A stretch of DNA of 14,441 bases from the NCBI GenBank assembly GCA_002435335.1, contig DJMI01000125.1:1-14441 (forward strand), read 5' to 3'. The position numbers were made by a program, and so were the translations under genes. Positions 1-7,700 of the stretch are shown here, one piece after another. This DNA comes from Nitrosomonas sp. UBA6494. Its GTDB lineage: Bacteria; Pseudomonadota; Gammaproteobacteria; Burkholderiales; Nitrosomonadaceae. The notes under the pieces were generated by a model, which saw only the letters and a list, made by a program, of their open reading frames with translations, did no database searches and was not told the DNA's origin. How positions within the stretch are numbered: the first letter of the stretch is position 1; each line of letters starts with the position of its first letter.

Positions 1-1
1 C

Positions 2-967
2 ATTTCCACCAGCTTGTCGTTCGAGGTGCAGGTCAAATTGATTCATTCGATTGCCGGATTGGAAAACGCACATATCACGCGTCCCGGTTACGCCATCGAG
101 TACGATTATTTCGATCCGCGCAATTTGAAGCGCTCATTGGAAACCAAAACCATCGACAATCTATTTTTTGCCGGACAAATCAACGGCACTACCGGTTACG
201 AAGAAGCCGCCGCGCAAGGTTTATTGGCAGGCATCAACGCCGCATTGCGTGTACAGGAACGTGATGCTTGGGCACCGCAGCGTCACGAAGCGTATCTCGG
301 CGTGTTGGTCGACGATTTGGTGACCTCCGGTGTCACCGAACCGTACCGCATGTTTACCAGCCGCGCCGAATACCGGTTGCAATTGCGCGAGGATAACGCC
401 GATTTGCGCTTGACTGAGATCGGCAGAAAATTGGGATTGATCGACGATCAACGCTGGAAGGCATTTTCGGAAAAACAAGAAGCGATTGTGTTGGAACAGC
501 AGCGGCTCGGTTCGATTCGCGTATTGCCCGGCACGCTGCCGCCGTCAGATGCGATTCGCGTGCTCGGCAAAGGCATCGAACGAGAATATACCCTGACCGA
601 ATTATTGAAACGACCGGATGTGAGCTATGCATCGCTGATGACATTACCGGGTGCGGGCGAGGCCGTGATCAACGTGCAAGTCGCCGAGCAAGTCGAGATT
701 CAGGCTAAGTATCACGGTTATATTCAGCGCCAGCAGGAAGAAGTGGCACGCCAGGCGCAGTACGAAAATACTTTGCTACCGAAAGATATCGATTACAGCG
801 CGGTGCGGGGATTGTCGAACGAGGTGCAGCAAAAACTGAACCAGCATAAGCCGGAAACCATCGGCCAGGCATCACGCATTTCCGGTGTCACACCGGCGGC
901 GATTTCGTTGCTGCTGGTGCATTTGAAACGCGGGTTTGCGACTAACAACAATAAACAAAGCGCATGA
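2..967 (+). CDS. mnmG: MnmG (GidA) tRNA uridine-5-carboxymethylaminomethyl modification enzyme, C-terminal half (5' end outside window)
   Basis: MnmG is the FAD-dependent partner of MnmE. Together they install the (carboxymethyl)aminomethyl group at C5 of wobble uridine 34 in several cytoplasmic tRNAs. The window opens inside the gene: the frame is open from base 2 and gives 321 residues, about half of the usual ~630, so the FAD-binding N-terminus lies upstream. Visible family motifs are PGYAIEYDYFDP, the glycine-rich FFAGQINGTTGYEEAAAQG block that closes the FAD site, EPYRMFTSRAEYRL, LREDNADLRLTEIGR, and the C-terminal helical MnmE/tRNA-binding domain ending SNEVQQKL...IGQASRISGVTPAAIS. The TTG at 14 is internal and is not the start. 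The stop overlaps the rsmG start by four bases, the conserved gidA-gidB arrangement. Confidence 0.97.
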   Translation: MSTSLSFEVQVKLIHSIAGLENAHITRPGYAIEYDYFDPRNLKRSLETKTIDNLFFAGQINGTTGYEEAAAQGLLAGINAALRVQERDAWAPQRHEAYLGVLVDDLVTSGVTEPYRMFTSRAEYRLQLREDNADLRLTEIGRKLGLIDDQRWKAFSEKQEAIVLEQQRLGSIRVLPGTLPPSDAIRVLGKGIEREYTLTELLKRPDVSYASLMTLPGAGEAVINVQVAEQVEIQAKYHGYIQRQQEEVARQAQYENTLLPKDIDYSAVRGLSNEVQQKLNQHKPETIGQASRISGVTPAAISLLLVHLKRGFATNNNKQSA

Positions 968-1608
968 GCTTGCTGGCACAAATCGAGCAAAACCTGCAAG
1001 CGGTCGATTGGAATTTCACTGCAGAAAAGTCGCAGCTTGGCCGCGCAATCGAGCGGTATTTACTGCTAATCGAGAAATGGAACAAGGTGCATAACCTGAC
1101 TGCGATCCGCGATCCGCAGCAAATGGTGGCACAGCATATCATGGATAGCTTAGCGGTATTGCCGCATATCTCGGGACCGCAGATTATCGATGTCGGCAGC
1201 GGAGCGGGATTGCCGGGTATCCCGATTGCCCTGGCAAGACCGGATTGGCAGGTCACCTTGGTCGAAAGCAATCAAAAGAAGGCCGCTTTTTTACAGCAGG
1301 CAAAAATAGAATTGGGATTGCAGAACGTCAACATTTTGGCGCAACGTATCGAACAAATCGAAGTGAAGCCGGTGAATACCATTATTTCGCGCGCCTTTAC
1401 GGAATTGGGTGAATTCATTGCGTTGACGCGACAATGGGCGGTTGCAGAAAACGCCGGATGCCGCTGGGCGGCGATGAAAGCGGAATGTTCGGCACAAGAG
1501 CGCAATCAAGTGCAACCGCCGTTTACGATAGCAAACACCGTGGCGTTGCAAGTGCCCGGATTGAATGCAACCAGACAATTGATCATTATCGAGTGCCATC
1601 AACCATGA
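964..1608 (+). CDS. rsmG: RsmG (GidB) 16S rRNA (guanine527-N7)-methyltransferase
   Basis: RsmG uses S-adenosylmethionine to methylate N7 of G527 in 16S rRNA; in other bacteria its loss gives low-level streptomycin resistance. The 214-residue length is typical. Visible signatures are KWNKVHNLTAI (residues 39-49), the SAM-binding loop IDVGSGAGLPGIPIA (75-89), the acidic strand end LVES followed by NQKKAAFL (99-110), and SRAF (142-145), as in the family. The ATG at 964 overlaps the mnmG stop (ATGA), so translational coupling is likely and no separate Shine-Dalgarno is needed. The stop at 1606-1608 in turn overlaps the parA start, which places the segregation genes in the same transcription unit. 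Confidence 0.97.
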   Translation: MSLLAQIEQNLQAVDWNFTAEKSQLGRAIERYLLLIEKWNKVHNLTAIRDPQQMVAQHIMDSLAVLPHISGPQIIDVGSGAGLPGIPIALARPDWQVTLVESNQKKAAFLQQAKIELGLQNVNILAQRIEQIEVKPVNTIISRAFTELGEFIALTRQWAVAENAGCRWAAMKAECSAQERNQVQPPFTIANTVALQVPGLNATRQLIIIECHQP

Positions 1609-2363
1609 CCAAAATATTAGCCATTGCCAACCAAAAAGGCGGTGTCGGAAAAACCACCACCAGTGTCAATTTGGCAGCCAGTCTCGCAGCTTGTGAAAAG
1701 CGCGTGTTGTTGGTCGATCTCGATCCGCAAGGGAATGCGACGATGGGCAGCGGCACCAACAAGCAGGCTCTGAAAACAACGGTTTATCATGTATTGCTCG
1801 GTGAAGCCGCAATACCGCAGGCGCGGATCGGCAGCGAGCAAGGCAAATACGATCTCATTCCAGCCAATCGCGATTTGGCCGGCGCCGAAGTGGAGATGGT
1901 TGAATTTGCGCAACGAGAATCACGCTTGAAAACGGCGCTTGCGGAAATTCAAGGCGACTACGATTACGTTCTGATCGATTGCCCGCCTTCGCTGAATTTG
2001 CTGACATTGAACGGCTTATGCGCGGCGCACGCGGTCATGATTCCGATGCAATGCGAATATTACGCGCTCGAAGGTTTGAGCGATCTGGTCAACACCATCA
2101 AGCGAGTGCGCGCCGGCTTTAATCCTACGTTGCGCATCGAAGGGTTGCTGCGCACCATGTTCGATCCGCGCAATATCTTGGCACAGCAGGTATCCGATCA
2201 ACTACAAAAACACTTTGGCGAAAAAGTCTATCGCACCGTGATTCCACGCAACGTGCGGCTGGCCGAAGCGCCCGGATTCGGGTTGCCGGTGTTGTGCCAC
2301 GACGCACAATCCAAGGGCGCACAAGCCTATCTCGATCTGGCGAAGGAAGTTTTAAATGCGTAA
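1605..2363 (+). CDS. parA: ParA/Soj chromosome-partitioning ATPase
   Basis: This is a Walker-type ParA ATPase that binds DNA non-specifically in its ATP form and acts with ParB to segregate the origin region. The protein is 252 residues, the short chromosomal (Soj-like) type without the N-terminal HTH of plasmid ParAs. The deviant Walker A motif QKGGVGKTT lies at residues 10-18, with the signature lysine K11 and the P-loop K16. The Walker A' DLDPQGN has its aspartate at D40, and the Walker B strand VLIDCPPS has D125. The open frame continues upstream to 1434, but those 57 codons read through rsmG in another phase and lack homology, so the ATG at 1605 is preferred. That ATG forms an ATGA overlap with rsmG. 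parB follows after 24 bases. Confidence 0.97.
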   Translation: MTKILAIANQKGGVGKTTTSVNLAASLAACEKRVLLVDLDPQGNATMGSGTNKQALKTTVYHVLLGEAAIPQARIGSEQGKYDLIPANRDLAGAEVEMVEFAQRESRLKTALAEIQGDYDYVLIDCPPSLNLLTLNGLCAAHAVMIPMQCEYYALEGLSDLVNTIKRVRAGFNPTLRIEGLLRTMFDPRNILAQQVSDQLQKHFGEKVYRTVIPRNVRLAEAPGFGLPVLCHDAQSKGAQAYLDLAKEVLNA

Positions 2364-2387
2364 CCGCGCGAAAAAGGAAGCAGCAAT

Positions 2388-3227
2388 ATGACAAAGCAAA
2401 AAGGATTGGGACGAGGATTGGATGCGCTGCTGGCCGGCAGCGACAACAGTGATACAGGAAGCGATGCACTGCAAAACCTGAGCATTACGCAGTTGCAACC
2501 CGGCAAGTACCAGCCCAGAACCAATATGGACCAAACGGCGCTCGCGGAATTGGCGGAATCGATCAAAGCGCAAGGCATCATGCAGCCGATACTGGTACGG
2601 CCGGTTGCTGACGATCGCTATGAAATCATCGCCGGCGAGCGGCGCTGGCGTGCCGCGCAATTGGCCGGCTTGAATGAAGTGCCGGTATTGATGCGCAAAG
2701 TCGCCGATGAGGCGGCGTTGGCGATGTCGTTGATCGAAAACATTCAGCGCGAAAATTTGAATCCGCTCGAACAGGCACTCGGCATTCAGCGTTTGATCAA
2801 CGAATTCGGCATGACCCACCAAACAGCGGGGGAAGCGCTCGGCAATTCACGCAGCACCATTTCCAATTTGCTGCGTCTGTTGAATTTGTCCGCACCGGTG
2901 CAAGAATTGATGATGCAAGGCAAAATCGACATGGGACACGGGCGCGCATTGCTGCCACTCGATGCCGCGCAGCAAATTCGTATCGCCAATGTAATTGCGC
3001 AAAAACAATTGTCGGTGCGCGAAACGGAAAAACTGGTGCACCAATTGGAACATCCGGCGGCGAAAAAAGTGAAAAAACCCGATCGCGATTTACTGCGATT
3101 GCAAGAAGACGTTTCCGAGCGCCTGGGCGCTCAGGTGGCGATCAAGCCGAAGAAAAACGGCCAGGGTAATATCGTGATCCACTATACTAGCTTGGATCAG
3201 TTGGATGATATTCTCAGCAAATTTTAA
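2388..3227 (+). CDS. parB: ParB/Spo0J chromosome-partitioning protein (CTP-dependent parS clamp)
   Basis: ParB loads at parS, hydrolyses CTP and stimulates ParA. The protein is 279 residues. The N-terminus MTKQKGLGRGLDALLAG is the conserved basic ParA-activating tail. The N-terminal domain carries YQPR (41-44), the CTP-binding GERRWRAA box (83-90) and the ENIQRENLNP block (117-126). A helix-turn-helix follows at about 140-163 (THQTAGEALGNSRSTISNLL), and the C-terminal dimerisation segment ends YTSLDQLDDILSKF. A clear AGGAAG Shine-Dalgarno at 2375-2380 sits 7 bases before the ATG. It is co-transcribed with parA. No sequence matching the canonical parS palindrome was found in the window. Confidence 0.97.
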   Translation: MTKQKGLGRGLDALLAGSDNSDTGSDALQNLSITQLQPGKYQPRTNMDQTALAELAESIKAQGIMQPILVRPVADDRYEIIAGERRWRAAQLAGLNEVPVLMRKVADEAALAMSLIENIQRENLNPLEQALGIQRLINEFGMTHQTAGEALGNSRSTISNLLRLLNLSAPVQELMMQGKIDMGHGRALLPLDAAQQIRIANVIAQKQLSVRETEKLVHQLEHPAAKKVKKPDRDLLRLQEDVSERLGAQVAIKPKKNGQGNIVIHYTSLDQLDDILSKF

Positions 3228-3232
3228 CAAGC

Positions 3233-3237
3233 AAGGA
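3233..3237 (+). promoter_or_regulatory. Shine-Dalgarno AAGGA that decides the start of the Trm112-like gene
   Basis: AAGGA lies 2 bases before an ATG at 3240 and 5 bases before a second, adjacent ATG at 3243. The spacing favours 3243, which also matches the usual N-terminus of this family (M-D-x-x-L-L-D-I-L). Confidence 0.6.
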
Positions 3238-3242
3238 AAATG

Positions 3243-3425
3243 ATGGACGCAAGATTACTGGACATTCTGGTGTGCCCGTTGTGCAAAGGGCCGTTGATTT
3301 ACAAAAAAGCCGATAACGAACTGATTTGCAAGCCGGATCGCCTGGCTTTCCAGATCAAGGACGGTATACCGGTGATGCTGGTCGACGAAGCACGCAAAAT
3401 TCCCGATGAAGTCGAGATTCAATAA
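3243..3425 (+). CDS. Trm112/YcaR (UPF0434) family small zinc-binding protein
   Basis: This is a 60-residue protein of the Trm112-like family. In eukaryotes and archaea Trm112 is an activating subunit of several methyltransferases; the bacterial YcaR-type members have no firmly settled role. Visible features are LLDILVCPLCKGPL with a CxxC pair near the N-terminus, a further cysteine in ELICKPD, and the conserved tail RLAFQIKDGIPVMLVDEAR. The sequence shows three of the usual metal-ligand cysteines. It starts 15 bases after parB and ends 3 bases before the ADP-ribosylglycohydrolase gene, so it sits inside the same operon. In many proteobacteria this gene lies beside lpxK/kdsB, so its place after parB is a local variant. 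An alternative start at 3240 adds one methionine. Confidence 0.9.
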   Translation: MDARLLDILVCPLCKGPLIYKKADNELICKPDRLAFQIKDGIPVMLVDEARKIPDEVEIQ

Positions 3426-3428
3426 ACG

Positions 3429-4397
3429 ATGAATGCCAATATCCGACTCGAGCCGCGTGCAGCGGCGATTCTCGGCGCACTGGTCGCGGACGCCGCAGCG
3501 CTTGGATTGCATTGGCTATACGATCCGGAACGGATTGCGCAGATCGAACAAAGCAAGGGGGTGGTATTTTTATCGCCCGATGTCAGGAATTATGAGGGCG
3601 TCAGCGGTTATTTCGCGCACGGGCAGAAGCAGACCGGCGACTCGTCGGCTTACGGCGAATTATGCCAATTGATGCTGCGCCATGTCGCGCGGCACGGCAA
3701 GTTTTATCGCGTCGATTATCAGAGCGAATATCGCGGCTACTTCGGTCCCGGCGGCGGTTATCGCGGCTATGTCGATTCGCCGACACGGCAAACCCTGCAA
3801 AAGCTGCTGCCGCTGACACCGGAAGAATTTCCGCTGCAATCCGGTGCCGACGACGATCAATTTGCCGCCTTAGCGACATTGCCGGTGGTCGTCGCAACCC
3901 ATACCGGCTCATTGGATGCGTTAAAAAACACTATCGAACAAGTGGTGCGCTTAACCAACCATAACGATGTCGCCGTGGCCAGTGCGCAATACACCGGCGC
4001 GGTATTGCACGATGTGCTCGCCGGGAAACCGGTTGTACAGGCACTGAACGATGGACTCGAACACGCCGGAGAAACGCTTGCTCCTTTGCTCGAGGAAGCT
4101 TTGAAAACGCAGCAGCTTGATGCGCTCGCCGCCGGAAAACGCTTCGGCAGTGCATGCCACGTGCCGCAAGGCACTCCCATCATCGCGCATATAGCCAAAC
4201 ACGCCCCCGACTACCGCACCGCCGTGACCGAAAACATCCGCATCGGCGGCGACAGTTGCGGCCGCGCCATCATGCTCGGTGCCATCATGGCTGCGCATAC
4301 TGCACAGCAAAACGGCTTAAATTCAATCCCGTTGGAGTGGGCGGCGAAACTGAGCAATTTATCCAAAGTAGCGGATGTGCTGGTGAAACTGGCTTAG
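3429..4397 (+). CDS. ADP-ribosylglycohydrolase / J1-crystallin family protein
   Basis: This 322-residue cytosolic protein belongs to the DraG/ARH fold, whose members remove ADP-ribose from proteins or nucleic acids using two Mg2+ ions. The family is recognised by the N-terminal ALVADAAALGLHWLYDP (residues 18-33), GDSSAYGE (70-77) and the C-terminal IGGDSCGRAIMLGAIMAA (272-289). The canonical ARH motifs (DD(T/S) near the N-terminus, GGD(T/S)DT near the C-terminus) are only partly kept: the C-terminal triad reads D275-S-C rather than D-T-D, and the N-terminal motif has one Asp (D71). This matches the crystallin-J1-like branch better than DraG itself, so hydrolase activity is uncertain and the substrate unknown. 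It starts 3 bases after the Trm112-like gene and has no strong Shine-Dalgarno, so coupling is likely. It is the last gene of the operon. Confidence 0.88.
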   Translation: MNANIRLEPRAAAILGALVADAAALGLHWLYDPERIAQIEQSKGVVFLSPDVRNYEGVSGYFAHGQKQTGDSSAYGELCQLMLRHVARHGKFYRVDYQSEYRGYFGPGGGYRGYVDSPTRQTLQKLLPLTPEEFPLQSGADDDQFAALATLPVVVATHTGSLDALKNTIEQVVRLTNHNDVAVASAQYTGAVLHDVLAGKPVVQALNDGLEHAGETLAPLLEEALKTQQLDALAAGKRFGSACHVPQGTPIIAHIAKHAPDYRTAVTENIRIGGDSCGRAIMLGAIMAAHTAQQNGLNSIPLEWAAKLSNLSKVADVLVKLA

Positions 4398-4423
4398 CAT
4401 TTACCGATACGATGAAATCAGCA

Positions 4424-4446
4424 TCATATCCACAAGGAGGATATGA
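4424..4446. other. 8-bp inverted repeat (TCATATCC / GGATATGA, 7-nt loop)
   Basis: A perfect 8-bp stem lies at 4424-4431 and 4439-4446, starting 27 bases after the ADP-ribosylglycohydrolase stop and covering the last codons of the RTX remnant on the other strand. It could end transcripts arriving from either side, but no T-run follows on either strand, so it is not called a standard intrinsic terminator. Confidence 0.35.
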
Positions 4447-4675
4447 CGGGATCGAGGCTGGATTCGTAACTTGCCGGCAAAGTTGTTTGGGCAAGGTCGG
4501 GAGGAGCGAAGCTTGCCATTGCGTTGACCAGAGTTTCGACGTTGCTATGCTGCAGTGTGAGACCATCGGCGGTTTTGAATTGTTCGATGTGATAGGCATT
4601 GCCCAGGTACCAATCTTGCACGATCAGTTTGTCGGTGGTGTCGACGATGCTGACTTCGAGATCAGTCACCAACAA
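4424..4675 (-). pseudogene. C-terminal remnant of an RTX / haemolysin-type calcium-binding protein
   Basis: Reading right to left, the 83-codon frame gives the segment that follows the glycine-rich repeats in RTX proteins: DKLIVQDWYLGNAYHIEQFKT is the haemolysin-type calcium-binding related module, followed by ADGLTL and the characteristic carboxy tail VNAMASFAPP...TTLPASY...LDPVISSLWI. Only the tail remains. The frame is closed by a TAA at 4685-4687, and no glycine-rich GGxGxDxLx repeats or secretion-apparatus genes are found nearby. Full proteins of this class are hundreds to thousands of residues long, so this is debris, probably cut off when the neighbouring NACHT gene region arrived. The only in-frame start candidates are TTG/GTG at 4667-4675, and expression is unlikely. 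Family assignment is good; the parent gene is unknown. Confidence 0.75.
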
Positions 4676-4718
4676 TAATTGACTTTACTATTGGAACCAT
4701 TTTATATAAAAACAGAAT

Positions 4719-4739
4719 CTTATCAATCGTAACGATAAG
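4719..4739. promoter_or_regulatory. Palindrome upstream of the NACHT-nuclease gene, possible operator
   Basis: The 97-base AT-rich gap before the NACHT gene holds CTTATC-N9-GATAAG (4719-4724/4734-4739). Nested inside it is a second perfect palindrome, ATCGT-A-ACGAT (4726-4736). Such symmetry 34-54 bases ahead of a start codon fits a regulator-binding site. TATA-like stretches flank it at 4703-4708 and 4743-4750, but I could not place a convincing -35/-10 pair. No regulator gene is adjacent. A functional role is inferred. Confidence 0.35.
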
Positions 4740-4772
4740 TCATTATATAAAAATTGATACGCAATATTACTA

Positions 4773-7700
4773 ATGAAAGATTCATTGATTCAGCTTTGCA
4801 GGACTTTTCATACTTTGCCAAAACAGGCAAATGATAACGAAGATACGTATTTCAGTGAGTGGTTTCCTGCTGCTAAGCGTTTACGCTGGTCGGATCTGAT
4901 TCAAGAGTACCGCGTGGTTATTTTGTCCGAAGCCGGCTCGGGTAAAACGACCGAAATTCTTAATATTACACACTCGCTCAAAAAAGAAGATAAGCTGGCA
5001 TTTTTTCTTCGCCTGGAGCATATCCCTACAGATTTTGAAAATGCTTTTGAAGAAGGAACTTACGAAGAATTCAATAAGTGGCTGACATCGAGTGACGAAG
5101 GATGGCTTTTTCTGGATTCGGTTGATGAAGCGCGCCTTCGAAATCCCAGTGACTTTGAACACGCAATTCGAAAATTAAGTAGACAAATCAGTGCGGCACA
5201 AGACCGGGTGCATATTGTCATTACCGGTCGTACAACCGCATGGCGATCTAAGACAGATTTGGCTTACTGCGAAACTCGGCTTCCTTATGCGAAGCCCGAT
5301 ACATCAATAACAAGAAATATTGAACCTGATGACGATATTGCACCCGATAGCAGTATTCAAACCAAATTAAATTCACGCGAGGAGACATCTTCGATCTTCA
5401 AAATCGTCGCACTAGATGATCTCTCACCCGATCAAATCGAGGTTTTTGTAAAAGCACGAGGAATAACAGATAGCAAAGCTTTTCTCGACGCGGTAGAACG
5501 TGCAGATGCATGGTCGTTTACAGCGCGTCCTCAGGATTTGGAAGAGTTAATCGAATTCTGGCTTATTCAAGGCCGGATCGGAAGCCGTCTTGAAATCATA
5601 AAAAATAGCATTGATCGCAGATTGAGCGAGCGTGACCAAAATCGAGCCGATATTCGCCCGCTTTCGACAGAGCGTACCCGTCAGGGCGCAAGATTACTGG
5701 CGGCCGCCGCTACACTGGTGCGTGAATCGACAATCAGAGTTCCCGAGGGTGGTGCTAATTCCAAAGGAATCGATGTTCGGTCTGTGTTACCGGATTGGGA
5801 TGATAAAGATCTATCGGTACTGCTGTCACGGCCCATATTCGATGAAGCGATTTATGGCACGGTGCGCTTCCATCATCGTTCGGTGCGAGAATATTTAACG
5901 GCCGAGTGGTTTACCGAATTATTCAAGCGCGAAACATCGCGACGCAATATCGAAGCGTTATTCTTTCACAATCAGTATGGTTTGGACATTATCGTGCCTA
6001 CGTTGCGCCCTATCCTGCCTTGGCTGATCCTTTGGGATGACAAGATCAGGAATCGTGTTTGTAAATTAGCGCCGGAAATCCTTTTTGAGGGGGGCGATCC
6101 AAGTCAATTACCTTTGGAAGTGCGTCGAAGCGTACTGTACGATGTTTGCAAACAAATGGCTAATAATACTACGGGACGTACCATGCGAGACAAAGCAGCA
6201 GTGCAGCGATTTGCAAACCCCGATTTAACCGATGACGTTCTAGTATTGCTCCGGGAATATGCGGATAACGACGATCTGAAGGCATTCTTGCTGCGCATGG
6301 CCTGGATCGGACAACTTAAAGGCGCACGAGCAAAAGTCATGGAAGTTGCACTGAATCCTCATGCTGAACATTACACACGTATCGTCGCATTCAGAGCCAT
6401 CAAGGCCATTGGTTCCAGCGAAGATAGGGAATGCGTATATCAACATTATCTTACTGAAGCACCAAGTCTTAACCACGAGCTCCTTGCTGAGCTTGTTGAA
6501 GGAAGAGAACCGACAAAACAGGCATTAGTTTGGCTATTGGCGTGTTTAGAAAAGATTGAACCGGCGGAACATCACATCACGGTTAATTTACGTTACAACT
6601 TATCTGCATTCGTTGATATTGCTGACATTGACCTGCTGCCACAGCTTGTTGCTGGTTTCAATAGACTGCTTGATCTTCCGCCAGTAATTGAGCGGCGGTA
6701 TTGTGAAATATCCGTGTCATTCCAGTGGTTGATTGTCCCGGCTTGCAAAGCTGTTGAGCGACTGATTCTAGCTCGCCATTCCGTATCGCTTGAATCGGAT
6801 GTGCTGGAAATTTTGTATAAATTTTCTTCTGTGCGTGAGTATGGAATCGACGGCTTGTCCGATGTCAAGGCAGAATTTTCAAAGCTGATTCCTGCATGGA
6901 GGGAGTTAAATGGTGCGTTATTCTGGTACGAAGTGCAAAAAACAAGAAATGGCAGGGACAAAAATAATGGAGAACGGTTAACCGAATTTTATCAAGTTTC
7001 ATTCCATCCGCTTTGGCGATTCGAAGAAAGTGATTTCGAATCCATTTCTGCAGAAATTTCCAGTCGAATTTTTCTGGATGATCGATTGGTTGCATTGTCG
7101 TTGGCTTTTCATTTATACAAAAAAGCTAATCGGCCTAGCGGCTGGCGAAGGCAACTGAGAAAACTGGTTGCTGGCAACGAAGAGCTGTCCGAGCGCCTTA
7201 ATTTGTATTTAAAACCTCCTGCGCAAGATTCAACTTTTCTACGCAAAAAGCAACAAATATCTAAACGGAAAAGACAGCATGAAGCTGATCAAAAACAACA
7301 AGAAAATTATCACGCAGATTGGAAGAAATACTTCAGCGAAAATCTTGACGAAGCTTCGACTACACTTTCCAAGACCCCTGGGATTCTCACAGGCCCAATA
7401 CTCTATCTCTTTAATCAAACTAGGGAAAATAAAAATTTACCGGGTCGCTGGACCGAATATAACTGGCAAGCACTGATACCGCAGTATGGGGAAAAGGTCG
7501 CACGATTTTATCGGGACAGCGCTGTTAGTCTTTGGCTGCATCACAAACCAAAATTACGATCCGAAAGTGCGCCATTCAATGAAACACCCTACGCCGTCAT
7601 TATTGGTCTGGTTGGTCTTGAAATTGAGGCGCATGAAACCAAAGATTGGCCGAAGCATTTGAATTCCGACGAAGTTGAGCGTGCTTGCAGATATGCGACC

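Noticed and set aside
1434..1604. 57-codon N-terminal extension of ParA
   Set aside because: It lies wholly inside rsmG in another phase and lacks family similarity. The ATGA overlap start at 1605 gives the normal ParA N-terminus.
4155..4168. CCACGTGCC core as a parS site near parAB
   Set aside because: Only the CACGTG core matches; the outer arms of the parS consensus are missing, and it lies inside coding sequence.
4154..4678. Open frame of 174 codons on the + strand
   Set aside because: It starts in another phase of the ADP-ribosylglycohydrolase gene, is extremely rich in Arg/His in that part, and then runs antisense to the RTX remnant. No homology pattern is visible.
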